From DASYTH01 sp035762905 (GTDB taxonomy: Bacteria > Actinomycetota > Actinomycetes > Mycobacteriales > Pseudonocardiaceae), in assembly GCF_035762905.1 (NCBI RefSeq), contig NZ_DASUCC010000035.1, positions 62,001 to 126,000 of the forward strand: a stretch of DNA of 64,000 nt, written 5' to 3'. Made by a program: the position numbers and the translations under genes. This document shows, piece after piece, positions 8,605 to 16,036 of this stretch (within the stretch, counting starts at the first letter, position 1; each line of letters begins with the position of its first letter). The notes beneath the pieces are model-generated. The model was not told the origin of the DNA. It saw nothing but the letters and a program-made list of their open reading frames with translations, and ran no database searches.

Positions 8605-9561
8605 ATGAGTCGGTACCTGCTACGCCGGCTCGCCGAATCGGTGGTCACTCTGTGGCTCGCCACGGTCGTGGTGTTCCTCGGCATCCGGGCACTGCCCGGC
8701 GACCCGGCCAGGACCCTGGCCGGCGAGGAGAGCGACCCGGAGACGGTCGCCGAGATCAACGCGGCGTACGGGTTCGACCAGCCGCTTCCCGTGCAGTACC
8801 TGCGTTATCTCGGCAAGGCCGTGACCGGCGATCTCGGCGTGTCACCACGCACCGGCCTACAGGTGACCGACGCGATCCTGCACGCGCTGCCGGTGACGCT
8901 GGAGTTGGCCGTGCTGGCCATGCTGATCGCGGTGCTGATCGGGCTCGTCGCGGGCACGATCGCCGCGGTGCGCCGGCGCGGGCCGCTGGCCTGGGCGTCG
9001 AACTCGGTGGCCTTGATGGGACTGTCGGTGCCGAACTTCTGGTTCGGCCAGATGGGCGTGCTGCTGTTCGCGATCGTGCTCGGCTGGCTGCCGGCGTCGG
9101 GTTTCGTGCCGTTCTTCGAGGATCCGGTCGAGAACCTCAGTCACATGATCATGCCGGCGATCGTGCTCGGCACCGGGCTGGCCGCGCTGATCATGCGGCA
9201 GACCCGGTCGGCGATGCTGGACGCGCTCACCGCGGACTACGTGCGCACGGCCCGCGCCAAGGGCCTGCCCGGCCATCACGTGATCATCGGGCACGCGCTG
9301 CGCAACAGTCTCATCGTCGTGACCACGATCGTCGGCCTGGAACTGGGTGTGCTCATCTCCGGCGCGGTGGTCACCGAGTCGATCTTCGTGCTGCCCGGTT
9401 TCGGCCGGCTCACCCTGGACGCCGTGTTCACCAGGGACTACGCGATGATCCAGGGCGTGGTGCTGTTCACCGCCACCGCCTACATCGTGCTCAATCTGGT
9501 GGTGGACCTGCTGTACTCGGTGATCGATCCGCGGATCCGGGTCGGAGGTGGGGTGCCGTGA
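8605..9561 (+). CDS. ABC transporter permease, DppB type
   Basis: A 318-residue inner-membrane permease with about six transmembrane helices. The N-terminus MSRYLLRRLAESVVTLW and GIRALPGDPARTLAG match the DppB/OppB family, and the EAA-type loop is YVRTARAKGLPGHHVIIGHALRNS near residue 215-235, the contact site for the ATPases. Starts 5 bases after the binding-protein stop, so it is cotranscribed. The C-terminus DLLYSVIDPRIR is typical. Confidence 0.92.
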   Translation: MSRYLLRRLAESVVTLWLATVVVFLGIRALPGDPARTLAGEESDPETVAEINAAYGFDQPLPVQYLRYLGKAVTGDLGVSPRTGLQVTDAILHALPVTLELAVLAMLIAVLIGLVAGTIAAVRRRGPLAWASNSVALMGLSVPNFWFGQMGVLLFAIVLGWLPASGFVPFFEDPVENLSHMIMPAIVLGTGLAALIMRQTRSAMLDALTADYVRTARAKGLPGHHVIIGHALRNSLIVVTTIVGLELGVLISGAVVTESIFVLPGFGRLTLDAVFTRDYAMIQGVVLFTATAYIVLNLVVDLLYSVIDPRIRVGGGVP

Positions 9562-9628
9562 GCGAGCTTGCGAGCGAACAAATGGACACTGGCGGGGTCC
9601 AGCGGCACCGAGCTTGCGAGGCGTCGTC

Positions 9629-10507
9629 GTGACAATGGTGGAGCCCACCCCGGTCGTCCGGGCGCCCAGCCGTCGGCGGATCCTGCGCCGGCTGCGGCGC
9701 AACTCGATGGCGATGACCGGCGGCGTGATCGTCATCATCGCCGTGCTGGCCGCGCTGCTGGCCCCGATCATCGCGCCGTATCCGTTCGACGCCACGGACT
9801 TCACCGCGCCGGCTCCGCAGCCGCCGTCCCTCGAGCACTGGCTGGGCACCGACGAGTTGGGCCGGGACCAGCTCTCCCGGGTGCTCTACGGGCTGCGCGC
9901 GTCGCTCTCGGTCGGGGTGCTCACGGTTCTGCTCGCGGTGCTGCTCGGCGTGCCGCTCGGCCTGCTCGCCGGGTTCTACGGCTGGCTGGACCCGTTCGTC
10001 TCCCGGCTGACCGACCTGCTGCTGGCCTTCCCGTTCCTGATCCTGGCGGTCAGTCTCGCGGTGATCCTCGGTCCGTCGCTGTTCACCGCGGTGATCGCGA
10101 TCGCGATCGGCGCCCAGGTGCCTGGCATGATCCGGATCACCCGGGGGGAAACGTTGCGGTTGCGCGACATGGACTTCGTGGCGGCGGCGATCGCCGGCGG
10201 CGCGCGGGACGGCGTCCTGCTGCGCCGGCACATCCTGCCCAACTCGGTGAACGCGATCATGGTGCAGGCCACCGTCTACGTGCCCGCGGCGATCATCGGC
10301 GAGGCGGTGCTCTCCTTCCTGGGTCTGGGAATCCGGCCGCCGACCCCGTCGCTCGGCGTGCTGCTGGCCAGCGCGCAGCCGTTCTACCGGCAGGCCCCGT
10401 GGCTCGCGGTGTTCCCCGGCCTGGTCATCGTCGCGCTCACCCTGGCGCTGAACCTGTTCGGCGACGGCATGCGCGACGCCCTCGACCCGCGGCAGGTCGA
10501 CACATGA
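9629..10507 (+). CDS. ABC transporter permease, DppC type
   Basis: A 292-residue permease with the DppC-type N-terminal helix (MAMTGGVIVIIAVLAALLAP), then HWLGTDELGRDQLSRVLYG and an EAA loop MDFVAAAIAGGARDGVLLRR. I chose GTG at 9629 because GCGAGG lies 8 bases before it; ATG at 9635 is the alternative. The 67-base gap to the previous gene holds a 12-bp direct repeat CGAGCTTGCGAG (9563-9574 and 9609-9620), the second copy of which supplies the ribosome site. The stop overlaps the next start as ATGA. Confidence 0.9.
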   Translation: MTMVEPTPVVRAPSRRRILRRLRRNSMAMTGGVIVIIAVLAALLAPIIAPYPFDATDFTAPAPQPPSLEHWLGTDELGRDQLSRVLYGLRASLSVGVLTVLLAVLLGVPLGLLAGFYGWLDPFVSRLTDLLLAFPFLILAVSLAVILGPSLFTAVIAIAIGAQVPGMIRITRGETLRLRDMDFVAAAIAGGARDGVLLRRHILPNSVNAIMVQATVYVPAAIIGEAVLSFLGLGIRPPTPSLGVLLASAQPFYRQAPWLAVFPGLVIVALTLALNLFGDGMRDALDPRQVDT

Positions 10508-11499
10508 CCCCGACGCTGCTGGAGGTGTCCGGGCTGAGCGTCCGGTTCCACACCGAGGACGGACCGCTGCTCGCGGTGGACGCCGCGTCCTTCACGATCA
10601 CCGACGGCGAGGTGGTCGCGCTGGTCGGCGAGTCCGGGTGCGGCAAGAGCGTGACCGCCATGGCGCTGACCGGACTGCTGCCGCGCAACGCCGACGTCGA
10701 GGGCTCGGTGCGGTTCGCCGGGCGGGAGCTGACCAACGAGTCGCACCGGCGGCTGGTCTCGATCCGCGGCCGGGACATCGCCTACGTCTTCCAGGAGCCG
10801 ATGAGCTCGCTCAACCCGGTGCTCACGGTCGGCCGGCAGATCGGCGAGGTGTTGCGCCGGCACCAGAACGCCTCCCGCGCGGCGGCCGAGCGCCGGGCCA
10901 GGGACCTGCTGGTGCTGGTGGGAATCCCGGAGCCGGCCCGGCGGCTGCGGGAGTACCCGCATCAGCTCTCCGGCGGCATGCGGCAGCGGGTGATGATCGC
11001 GATGGCGCTGGCCTGCCGGCCCCGGCTGCTGGTCGCCGACGAGCCGACCACGGCCCTGGACGTGACCATCCAGGCCGGCATCCTCGACCTGCTGCGCTCC
11101 GCGTCGGCCGAGACCGGGGCGTCGGTCCTGCTGATCACCCACGACCTCGGCGTGGTCGCCGACATCGCCGACCGCGTGGTGGTGATGTACGCCGGGCGCA
11201 CCGTCGAGGAGTCCACTGTAGACAACCTGTTCGCCGCGCCGTCCCACCCGTACACCCGCGGCCTGCTCGGTGCGGTGCCGAATCCGGCCCGGCGGGCCTC
11301 CGGCGGGTTGCGCGAGATTCCCGGGCTGGTCCCGGTGCTGCGCTCGGCGGTGGACGCCTGCACCTTCGCCGATCGATGCCCGTCCGCGGACGACCAGTGC
11401 CGGACGCACCGGCCGGAGTCGCGGCCGGGCCCGGCCGGACACCCGGTGGCCTGCTGGCACCCGGCCACCGACGATGTGCGGGCGGAGGCACATGACTGA
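10504..11499 (+). CDS. ABC transporter ATP-binding protein, DppD type
   Basis: A 331-residue ATPase: Walker A GESGCGKS, Q-loop in VFQEPMSSLNP, signature LSGGMRQR, Walker B LLVADEPTTALD and switch His in LLITHDLG. The C-terminal oligopeptide/dipeptide extension has the Cys-rich pattern DACTFADRCPSADDQC, as expected for DppD/OppD, where it can bind an Fe-S cluster. Start overlaps the permease stop; the open frame further upstream is a shadow. It energises import together with the next gene product. Confidence 0.93.
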   Translation: MTPTLLEVSGLSVRFHTEDGPLLAVDAASFTITDGEVVALVGESGCGKSVTAMALTGLLPRNADVEGSVRFAGRELTNESHRRLVSIRGRDIAYVFQEPMSSLNPVLTVGRQIGEVLRRHQNASRAAAERRARDLLVLVGIPEPARRLREYPHQLSGGMRQRVMIAMALACRPRLLVADEPTTALDVTIQAGILDLLRSASAETGASVLLITHDLGVVADIADRVVVMYAGRTVEESTVDNLFAAPSHPYTRGLLGAVPNPARRASGGLREIPGLVPVLRSAVDACTFADRCPSADDQCRTHRPESRPGPAGHPVACWHPATDDVRAEAHD

Positions 11500-12469
11500 T
11501 CCCGTGCTGGAACTCGTCGATCTGGTCAAGCACTTCGGCCCGGTGCGCGCGGTGGACGGCGTGAGCCTGGCCATCGAACCGGGCGAGGTGCTCGGCCTCG
11601 TCGGCGAGTCGGGCAGCGGCAAGAGCACCCTCGGCCGGTGCGTCGTGCGCCTGGTTTCGGTCACCTCCGGCCAGGTGCTGCTCCGCGGCCGTGATCTGGT
11701 TCCCTTGTCCCGCAACGAACTCCGCCGGCTGCGCCGGGACGTCAACATCGTCTTCCAGGACCCGTCCGGCTCGCTCAACCCACGGATGACCGTGGCCGAC
11801 ATCGTCACCGAACCCCTGCGGCTGCACCGGATCGGCAGCTCCGCGAGCCGCCGCGACCGGCTCAACGAACTCCTCGACCAGGTGGGCCTGCGCGCCGAAC
11901 TGGCCCGCCGCCACCCGCACGAGCTTTCCGGCGGCCAGCGCCAGCGGGTCAGCCTGGCCCGGGCCCTGTCCGCCGGCCCCGCGCTGCTCGTCGCCGACGA
12001 ACCCACCTCCGCGCTGGACGTCTCCGTCCAGGCCTCGGTGCTCAACCTGATCGCCCGGCTCCAGTCCGAGCTCGGCTTCGCCTGCCTGTTCATCACCCAC
12101 GACCTGGCCGCCGTGGAGTTCCTCGCCCAGCGCATCGCCGTGATGTACCTGGGCCGCCTCGTCGAGGTCGCCGACCGCGCGGAGCTGTTCGCCACCCCCC
12201 GGCACCCCTACACCCAGGCCCTGCTCTCCGCCGCCCCGGTCCCCGACCCCGCCATCCAGCGCACCCGCAACCGCATCGTCCTCACCGGCGACGTCCCCAG
12301 CCCGGTACACCCCCCAACCGGCTGCCGCTTCCACACCCGCTGCCCGGTTGCCGAACTCGTGTGCAGCGTCGACCAACCCCCGCTCCGCCCGGTCGGCCCC
12401 GCCAACACCCTGGTCGCCTGCCACCTCGTCGCCGACGACGGCACCGGCCCACAGCTGACCAAGCCCTGA
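11492..12469 (+). CDS. ABC transporter ATP-binding protein, DppF type
   Basis: A 325-residue ATPase: Walker A GESGSGKS, VFQDPSGSLNPRMTV, signature LSGGQRQR, Walker B LLVADEPTSALD and FITHDLAAVEFL. The C-terminus has the GCRFHTRCPVAELVC motif typical of OppF/DppF. The ATG overlaps the previous gene by 8 bases. Last gene of the five-gene importer operon and followed directly by a strong hairpin. Confidence 0.93.
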   Translation: MTDPVLELVDLVKHFGPVRAVDGVSLAIEPGEVLGLVGESGSGKSTLGRCVVRLVSVTSGQVLLRGRDLVPLSRNELRRLRRDVNIVFQDPSGSLNPRMTVADIVTEPLRLHRIGSSASRRDRLNELLDQVGLRAELARRHPHELSGGQRQRVSLARALSAGPALLVADEPTSALDVSVQASVLNLIARLQSELGFACLFITHDLAAVEFLAQRIAVMYLGRLVEVADRAELFATPRHPYTQALLSAAPVPDPAIQRTRNRIVLTGDVPSPVHPPTGCRFHTRCPVAELVCSVDQPPLRPVGPANTLVACHLVADDGTGPQLTKP

Positions 12470-12504
12470 GCGGTGGAACGCAACCTGACGTCGCGTTCCA
12501 CCGC
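12470..12504 (+). terminator. Bidirectional hairpin terminator
   Basis: A perfect 12-bp stem, GCGGTGGAACGC (12470-12481) pairing with 12493-12504, around an 11-base loop, sits between convergent genes. It has no U-tract, as is common in high-GC actinomycetes, and would serve both the ABC operon and the stomatin gene. Confidence 0.75.
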
Positions 12505-12510
12505 GGCGGG

Positions 12511-13554
12511 TCAGCGGACGCGGCCGCCGTTGGGGGTGATGGGGTCGATGGTGGTGTCGGCCACGGCTTCGGCGTCGGCAACGGCTTCGGCGGCGGCTTC
12601 GGCTGCCCGGGCGGCGTCCTGCTCGGCCTTGGCGGTCAACTCGGAGACCGGCGCGGGCGCCTCGGTTGCGGCGACCTTGGGCAGGTTCTCGGTGAAGGCG
12701 CGGGACACACTCTGCAGCGCGGAGGTGACCTCACTGGGGATGACCCAGAACGTGTTGCCGCTCTGCGCCAGCGTGGGCAGCGTCTGAAGGTATTGGTAGG
12801 CAAGGAGTTTCGGGTCAGGATCGTTGCGGTGCACGGCCTGGAAGACCTGGTCGATCGCCAGCGCCTCGCCCTCGGCCTGGAGGATCTGGGCGCTCCGCTC
12901 GCCCTCCGCGCGCAGCACGGCGGCCTGCTTCTCACCTTCCGCGGTCAGGATCGCCGACTGGCGCTGGCCTTCGGCAGCCAGGATGACGGCGCGCTTGTCC
13001 CGCTCCGCGCGCATCTGCTTCTCCATGGCGTCCTTGATGGTCCGCGGCGGGTCGATCGCCTTGATCTCGACCCGGTTGACCCGGATGCCCCACTTGCCGG
13101 TGGCCTCGTCGAGCACCCCGCGCAGCTGGCTGTTGATCGTGTCGCGCGAGGTGAGCGTGCTCTCCAGATCCATGGAGCCGACCACGTTGCGCAGCGTGGT
13201 CACGGTGAGCTGCTCGACCGCCTGCAGGTAGCTGGCGATCTCGTAGGCCGCCGCCCGCGGGTCGGTGACCTGGAAGTACAGCACCGTGTCGATCTCCACG
13301 ACCAGGTTGTCCTCGGTGATCACCGGCTGCGGCCGGAACGAGACCACCTGCTCGCGCAGATCCAGCGCCGGGTACACCCGGTCGACGAACGGGATCACGA
13401 AGTTCAAGCCGGGCTTGAGCGTCCGGCTGTACCGGCCGAGCCGCTCCACGTTACGGGCCCGCGCCTGGGGCACGATTCGCACCACGCGCATCACCGTGAC
13501 GACGGCGAACAGCGCAATGAGTAGGCCGACGATCGCAAGGGCAGAGATATCCAT
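12511..13554 (-). CDS. SPFH/stomatin-prohibitin family membrane protein
   Basis: A 347-residue protein with one N-terminal transmembrane segment (ALAIVGLLIALFAVVTVM), then the SPFH domain (RLGRYSRTLKPGLNFVIPFVDRV, later VVSFRPQPVITEDN and VVEIDTVLYFQV) and an alanine/glutamate-rich coiled coil near residues 190-240. The C-terminal tail is Ala-rich and low complexity. SPFH proteins form large oligomers that organise membrane microdomains. It is the downstream partner of NfeD, 2 bases away, the classical slipin/NfeD arrangement. The open frame runs on upstream of 13554, but the ATG there gives the family N-terminus. Confidence 0.93.
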   Translation of the reverse strand: MDISALAIVGLLIALFAVVTVMRVVRIVPQARARNVERLGRYSRTLKPGLNFVIPFVDRVYPALDLREQVVSFRPQPVITEDNLVVEIDTVLYFQVTDPRAAAYEIASYLQAVEQLTVTTLRNVVGSMDLESTLTSRDTINSQLRGVLDEATGKWGIRVNRVEIKAIDPPRTIKDAMEKQMRAERDKRAVILAAEGQRQSAILTAEGEKQAAVLRAEGERSAQILQAEGEALAIDQVFQAVHRNDPDPKLLAYQYLQTLPTLAQSGNTFWVIPSEVTSALQSVSRAFTENLPKVAATEAPAPVSELTAKAEQDAARAAEAAAEAVADAEAVADTTIDPITPNGGRVR

Positions 13555-13556
13555 GA

Positions 13557-13988
13557 CTACTCCCTCGGGTAGACCAGCGCGGTGCTGCCGGTGATCTCCA
13601 TGACGTCGACGACCGATCCCTCGGGGATCACGAGGGAGTCGTCGTACGCGCGGGCCGTCCACTCCTCGCCGCCGATGCGCACCAAGCCGTCCATCCCGGT
13701 GACCTCCCGGAGCACGTAGGCACGCTTGCCGACCAGGGCGTCGACCCCGAACCGCTCGACCTGGGGCCCGTGCATGTGCCGCAGGGCGATCGGCCGGACC
13801 AGCACGACGCCGATCGCCGAGGCGGCGGTGAACACGAGCAGTTCCACGAGCAGCGGCGCCCCGAACGCGGCCACTCCGGCGGTGACCAGAGCGGCGGCAC
13901 CGAGCACACCGAGCGCTGCGGTGAGGGTGACGATCTCGGCAAGACCGAACACCAGCGCGAGAATCAACCAGATGACCCAGTCGTCCAT
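13557..13988 (-). CDS. NfeD family membrane protein
   Basis: A 143-residue short NfeD: two to three transmembrane helices in the first 65 residues, then an OB-fold domain with VGKRAYVLREV and GLVRIGGEEWTARA. NfeD proteins partner with SPFH proteins encoded beside them. There is no protease domain, so this is the short form. First gene of the NfeD-SPFH operon. Confidence 0.9.
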   Translation of the reverse strand: MDDWVIWLILALVFGLAEIVTLTAALGVLGAAALVTAGVAAFGAPLLVELLVFTAASAIGVVLVRPIALRHMHGPQVERFGVDALVGKRAYVLREVTGMDGLVRIGGEEWTARAYDDSLVIPEGSVVDVMEITGSTALVYPRE

Positions 13989-14088
13989 CGCCAGACCTCC
14001 TGACCACTCGGGAGGCGTTCCCCACTGGCACCATCCTCTGCCGCGCCGCCGAAGGATTCAAGTCGGGTGGCCGGAAGGGCGCCGTTCG

Positions 14089-14115
14089 CTTCATTGCCGG
14101 AACCCGGCAATGAAG
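14089..14115. promoter_or_regulatory. 27-bp perfect palindrome before the PucR-type gene
   Basis: CTTCATTGCCGG and its exact reverse complement flank a 3-base spacer AAC. The right end is 15 bases before the ATG at 14131, so it overlaps the ribosome-site and transcription-start region. The position fits an autoregulatory operator; a transcript hairpin is the alternative. The divergent NfeD promoter lies about 100 bases away. Confidence 0.65.
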
Positions 14116-14130
14116 GGGATAACATGACAT

Positions 14131-15282
14131 ATGGCAACCACCGGACTGGACGTCACCCGCCTGGCCAAGCGCGCGGCGCAGGATGTGGGCGACATCGCGC
14201 CGGACCTGGTCGGCGGCTACATCGCCATGCTGGACGCGGTCAGCGCCACCGGTCGCCGGCTGATCCGGACCGAGCTGGACTCGCTGCGTCGGCTCGGCGC
14301 CGGCGCGGCCGAGGACGGTGTGCCGCTGCGCGCGCTCGTCGACCTGTATCTGAGCGCGAACTGGGTGGTGTGGCGCCAACTGCCGGCCGTCGCCGCCGCC
14401 GCGGACCGGGACCGGATGCAGACCATCGCCGAGGTGGTGCTGCATGCCGCGGACGACGCGGTGGTGGCGCTCGCCGAGGGCTACGACCGGGCGCAGCGGC
14501 TGATCCTGCGTCAGGAGGAGGCCGTGCGGCGGGAGTTCATCGACGATCTGCTGCACGGCCGGGGCGATCTGGGCGAGCGGGCGGAGCGCTACGGCCTGCG
14601 GCTGACCGGGCGGCACGTCGTCGCCGCGGCCCGCGCCGAGACCCGGTTCACCGACGGCGACTCCACCACGCGGCGGGTGGAGTCCGCGCTGCTGGACCGG
14701 TTCGACGCCCGCGAGGTGCTGATCACCACGAAGGACGGCCTGCTGGTGTGCATCACGTTCGGGGCCAACGCCGGGGCGCCCGCCGAGTTCGCCCGGCAAG
14801 TCGGCCTGCTGCCGTTGGGCCGGTCGGTCCAGGTCGGTGTCGGCCGCCCGTTCCCCGGCGCCGGCGGCGTACTGCGCTCCTACGAAGAGGCGCGCGGAAC
14901 CCTCGAGCTCGCCACCCGGCTCGACCTCACCGCCCCGGTGCTGTCCGCCGCCGACCTGCTCGCCTTCCAGGTCCTGTTCCGCGACCGCACCGCCATCACC
15001 GACCTCGTCGCCACCGTCCTAGCCCCCCTGGAACGCACCCGCGGCGGCGCCACCCCCCTGCTCGACACCCTCTCGGCCTACTTCGCCACCGGCCAGGTCA
15101 CCGCCGAAACCGCCCGCCGACTGTTCCTGTCGGTCCGCACGGTCACCTACCGCCTGGACCGCATCCGCCACCTCACCGGCCACGACCCCCGCGAACCCAC
15201 CCAACGCTTCACCCTCGAAGCCGCCGCCCTCGGCGCCCGCCTCCTCGGCTGGCCCACCCACCCCCTCACCCCCCAAACCTGA
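14131..15282 (+). CDS. PucR/CdaR-type helix-turn-helix regulator
   Basis: A 383-residue regulator. The N-terminal helical part resembles RsbRD-like sensor bundles (LVGGYIAMLDAVSATGRRLI, then LRALVDLYLSANWVVWRQLP). The middle has a degenerate GGDEF-like domain near residues 160-280, and the C-terminal PucR helix-turn-helix is LDTLSAYFATGQVTAETAR followed by LFLSVRTVTYRLDRIRHL. Members respond to small metabolites and often regulate themselves or a neighbour. A perfect palindrome lies just upstream. No obvious target operon is adjacent apart from the divergent NfeD-SPFH pair. Confidence 0.85.
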   Translation: MATTGLDVTRLAKRAAQDVGDIAPDLVGGYIAMLDAVSATGRRLIRTELDSLRRLGAGAAEDGVPLRALVDLYLSANWVVWRQLPAVAAAADRDRMQTIAEVVLHAADDAVVALAEGYDRAQRLILRQEEAVRREFIDDLLHGRGDLGERAERYGLRLTGRHVVAAARAETRFTDGDSTTRRVESALLDRFDAREVLITTKDGLLVCITFGANAGAPAEFARQVGLLPLGRSVQVGVGRPFPGAGGVLRSYEEARGTLELATRLDLTAPVLSAADLLAFQVLFRDRTAITDLVATVLAPLERTRGGATPLLDTLSAYFATGQVTAETARRLFLSVRTVTYRLDRIRHLTGHDPREPTQRFTLEAAALGARLLGWPTHPLTPQT

Positions 15283-15289
15283 CCACCCC

Positions 15290-16034
15290 ACCCCTCGGCG
15301 AGTCCCCTCCTCCGGCAGCCGAGCCACCGGTTCCAGCCCGGCGAATCCCCAATACGTGCGCGAGTCCCCAATCCCAGCACCACGATCCGCCACCGCACCC
15401 ACCCCGCCGCACCCCGCAACGCCGCGCAACGCCGCCCCGCGCGCGACGGGCGGCGCGATGTGCACCCCGGCCGCGCGGCGCGCGCAGCGCGCCGCGCCGG
15501 CACGGTCCCGAACCAGGAGTCCGGTTACCCGACCCGGGGACTCGCCGAAGAATCGGCCCGACACCCGGCGAGTCCCCACCTCCGGCAACCGAACCACCGG
15601 CTCCAATCCGGCGAGTCCCCACCCCTCGGCGAGTCCCCTCCTCCGGCAGCCGAACCACCGGTTCCACCCGGCGAATCCCCAATACGTGCGCGAGTCCCCA
15701 ATCCCAGCACCACGATCCGCCACCGCACCACACCTCGCCGCGCAACGCCGCGCTGCGCGCGGCGCGCGCAGCGCGCCGCACCGGCGAGGTCCCGAACCAG
15801 GAGTCCGGTTGCCCGACCCGGGGACTCGCCGAAGAATCGGCCCGACACTCGGCGAGTCCCCACCTCCGGCAACCGAACCACCGGCTCCAGCCCGGCAAGT
15901 CCCCAGCACATGCGCGAGTCCCCAAATCCAGCACCACGATCCGCCAACTCACCGCACCCCGCCGCGCGCTGCGCGCGCCGCGCGCTGCGGTCCCGAACCA
16001 GGAGTTCGGTTGCCCGGCTCGGGGACTCGCCGAC
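15290..16034. repeat. GAGTCCCC repeat cluster 1, between convergent regulators
   Basis: No gene. The gap is built from direct repeats: a 110-bp unit at 15290-15399 recurs at 15621-15729, and a roughly 118-bp unit at 15504-15624 recurs at 15788-15905, with a partial third copy at 15989-16032. The units carry the core GGCGAGTCCCC or its reverse GGGGACTCGCCG. Between them are GC-only hairpins such as 15473-15483 pairing with 15487-15497. Open frames across the region are Pro/Arg/Ser low complexity and not coding. The same core appears at 28.1, 47.5 and 57.9 kb. Confidence 0.85.
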
Positions 16035-16036
16035 GG

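Noticed and set aside
6965..12469. Specific nickel (Nik) importer
   Set aside because: The binding protein and permeases fit the general peptide/nickel family; no residue pattern singles out nickel.
12511..14799. Long minus-strand frame spanning stomatin and PucR regions
   Set aside because: Only the part up to 13554 is SPFH-like; the rest is antisense or out of frame to NfeD and the PucR gene.
15290..16034. CRISPR array
   Set aside because: Repeats are long (110-118 bp), interleaved and without regular unique spacers or cas genes.
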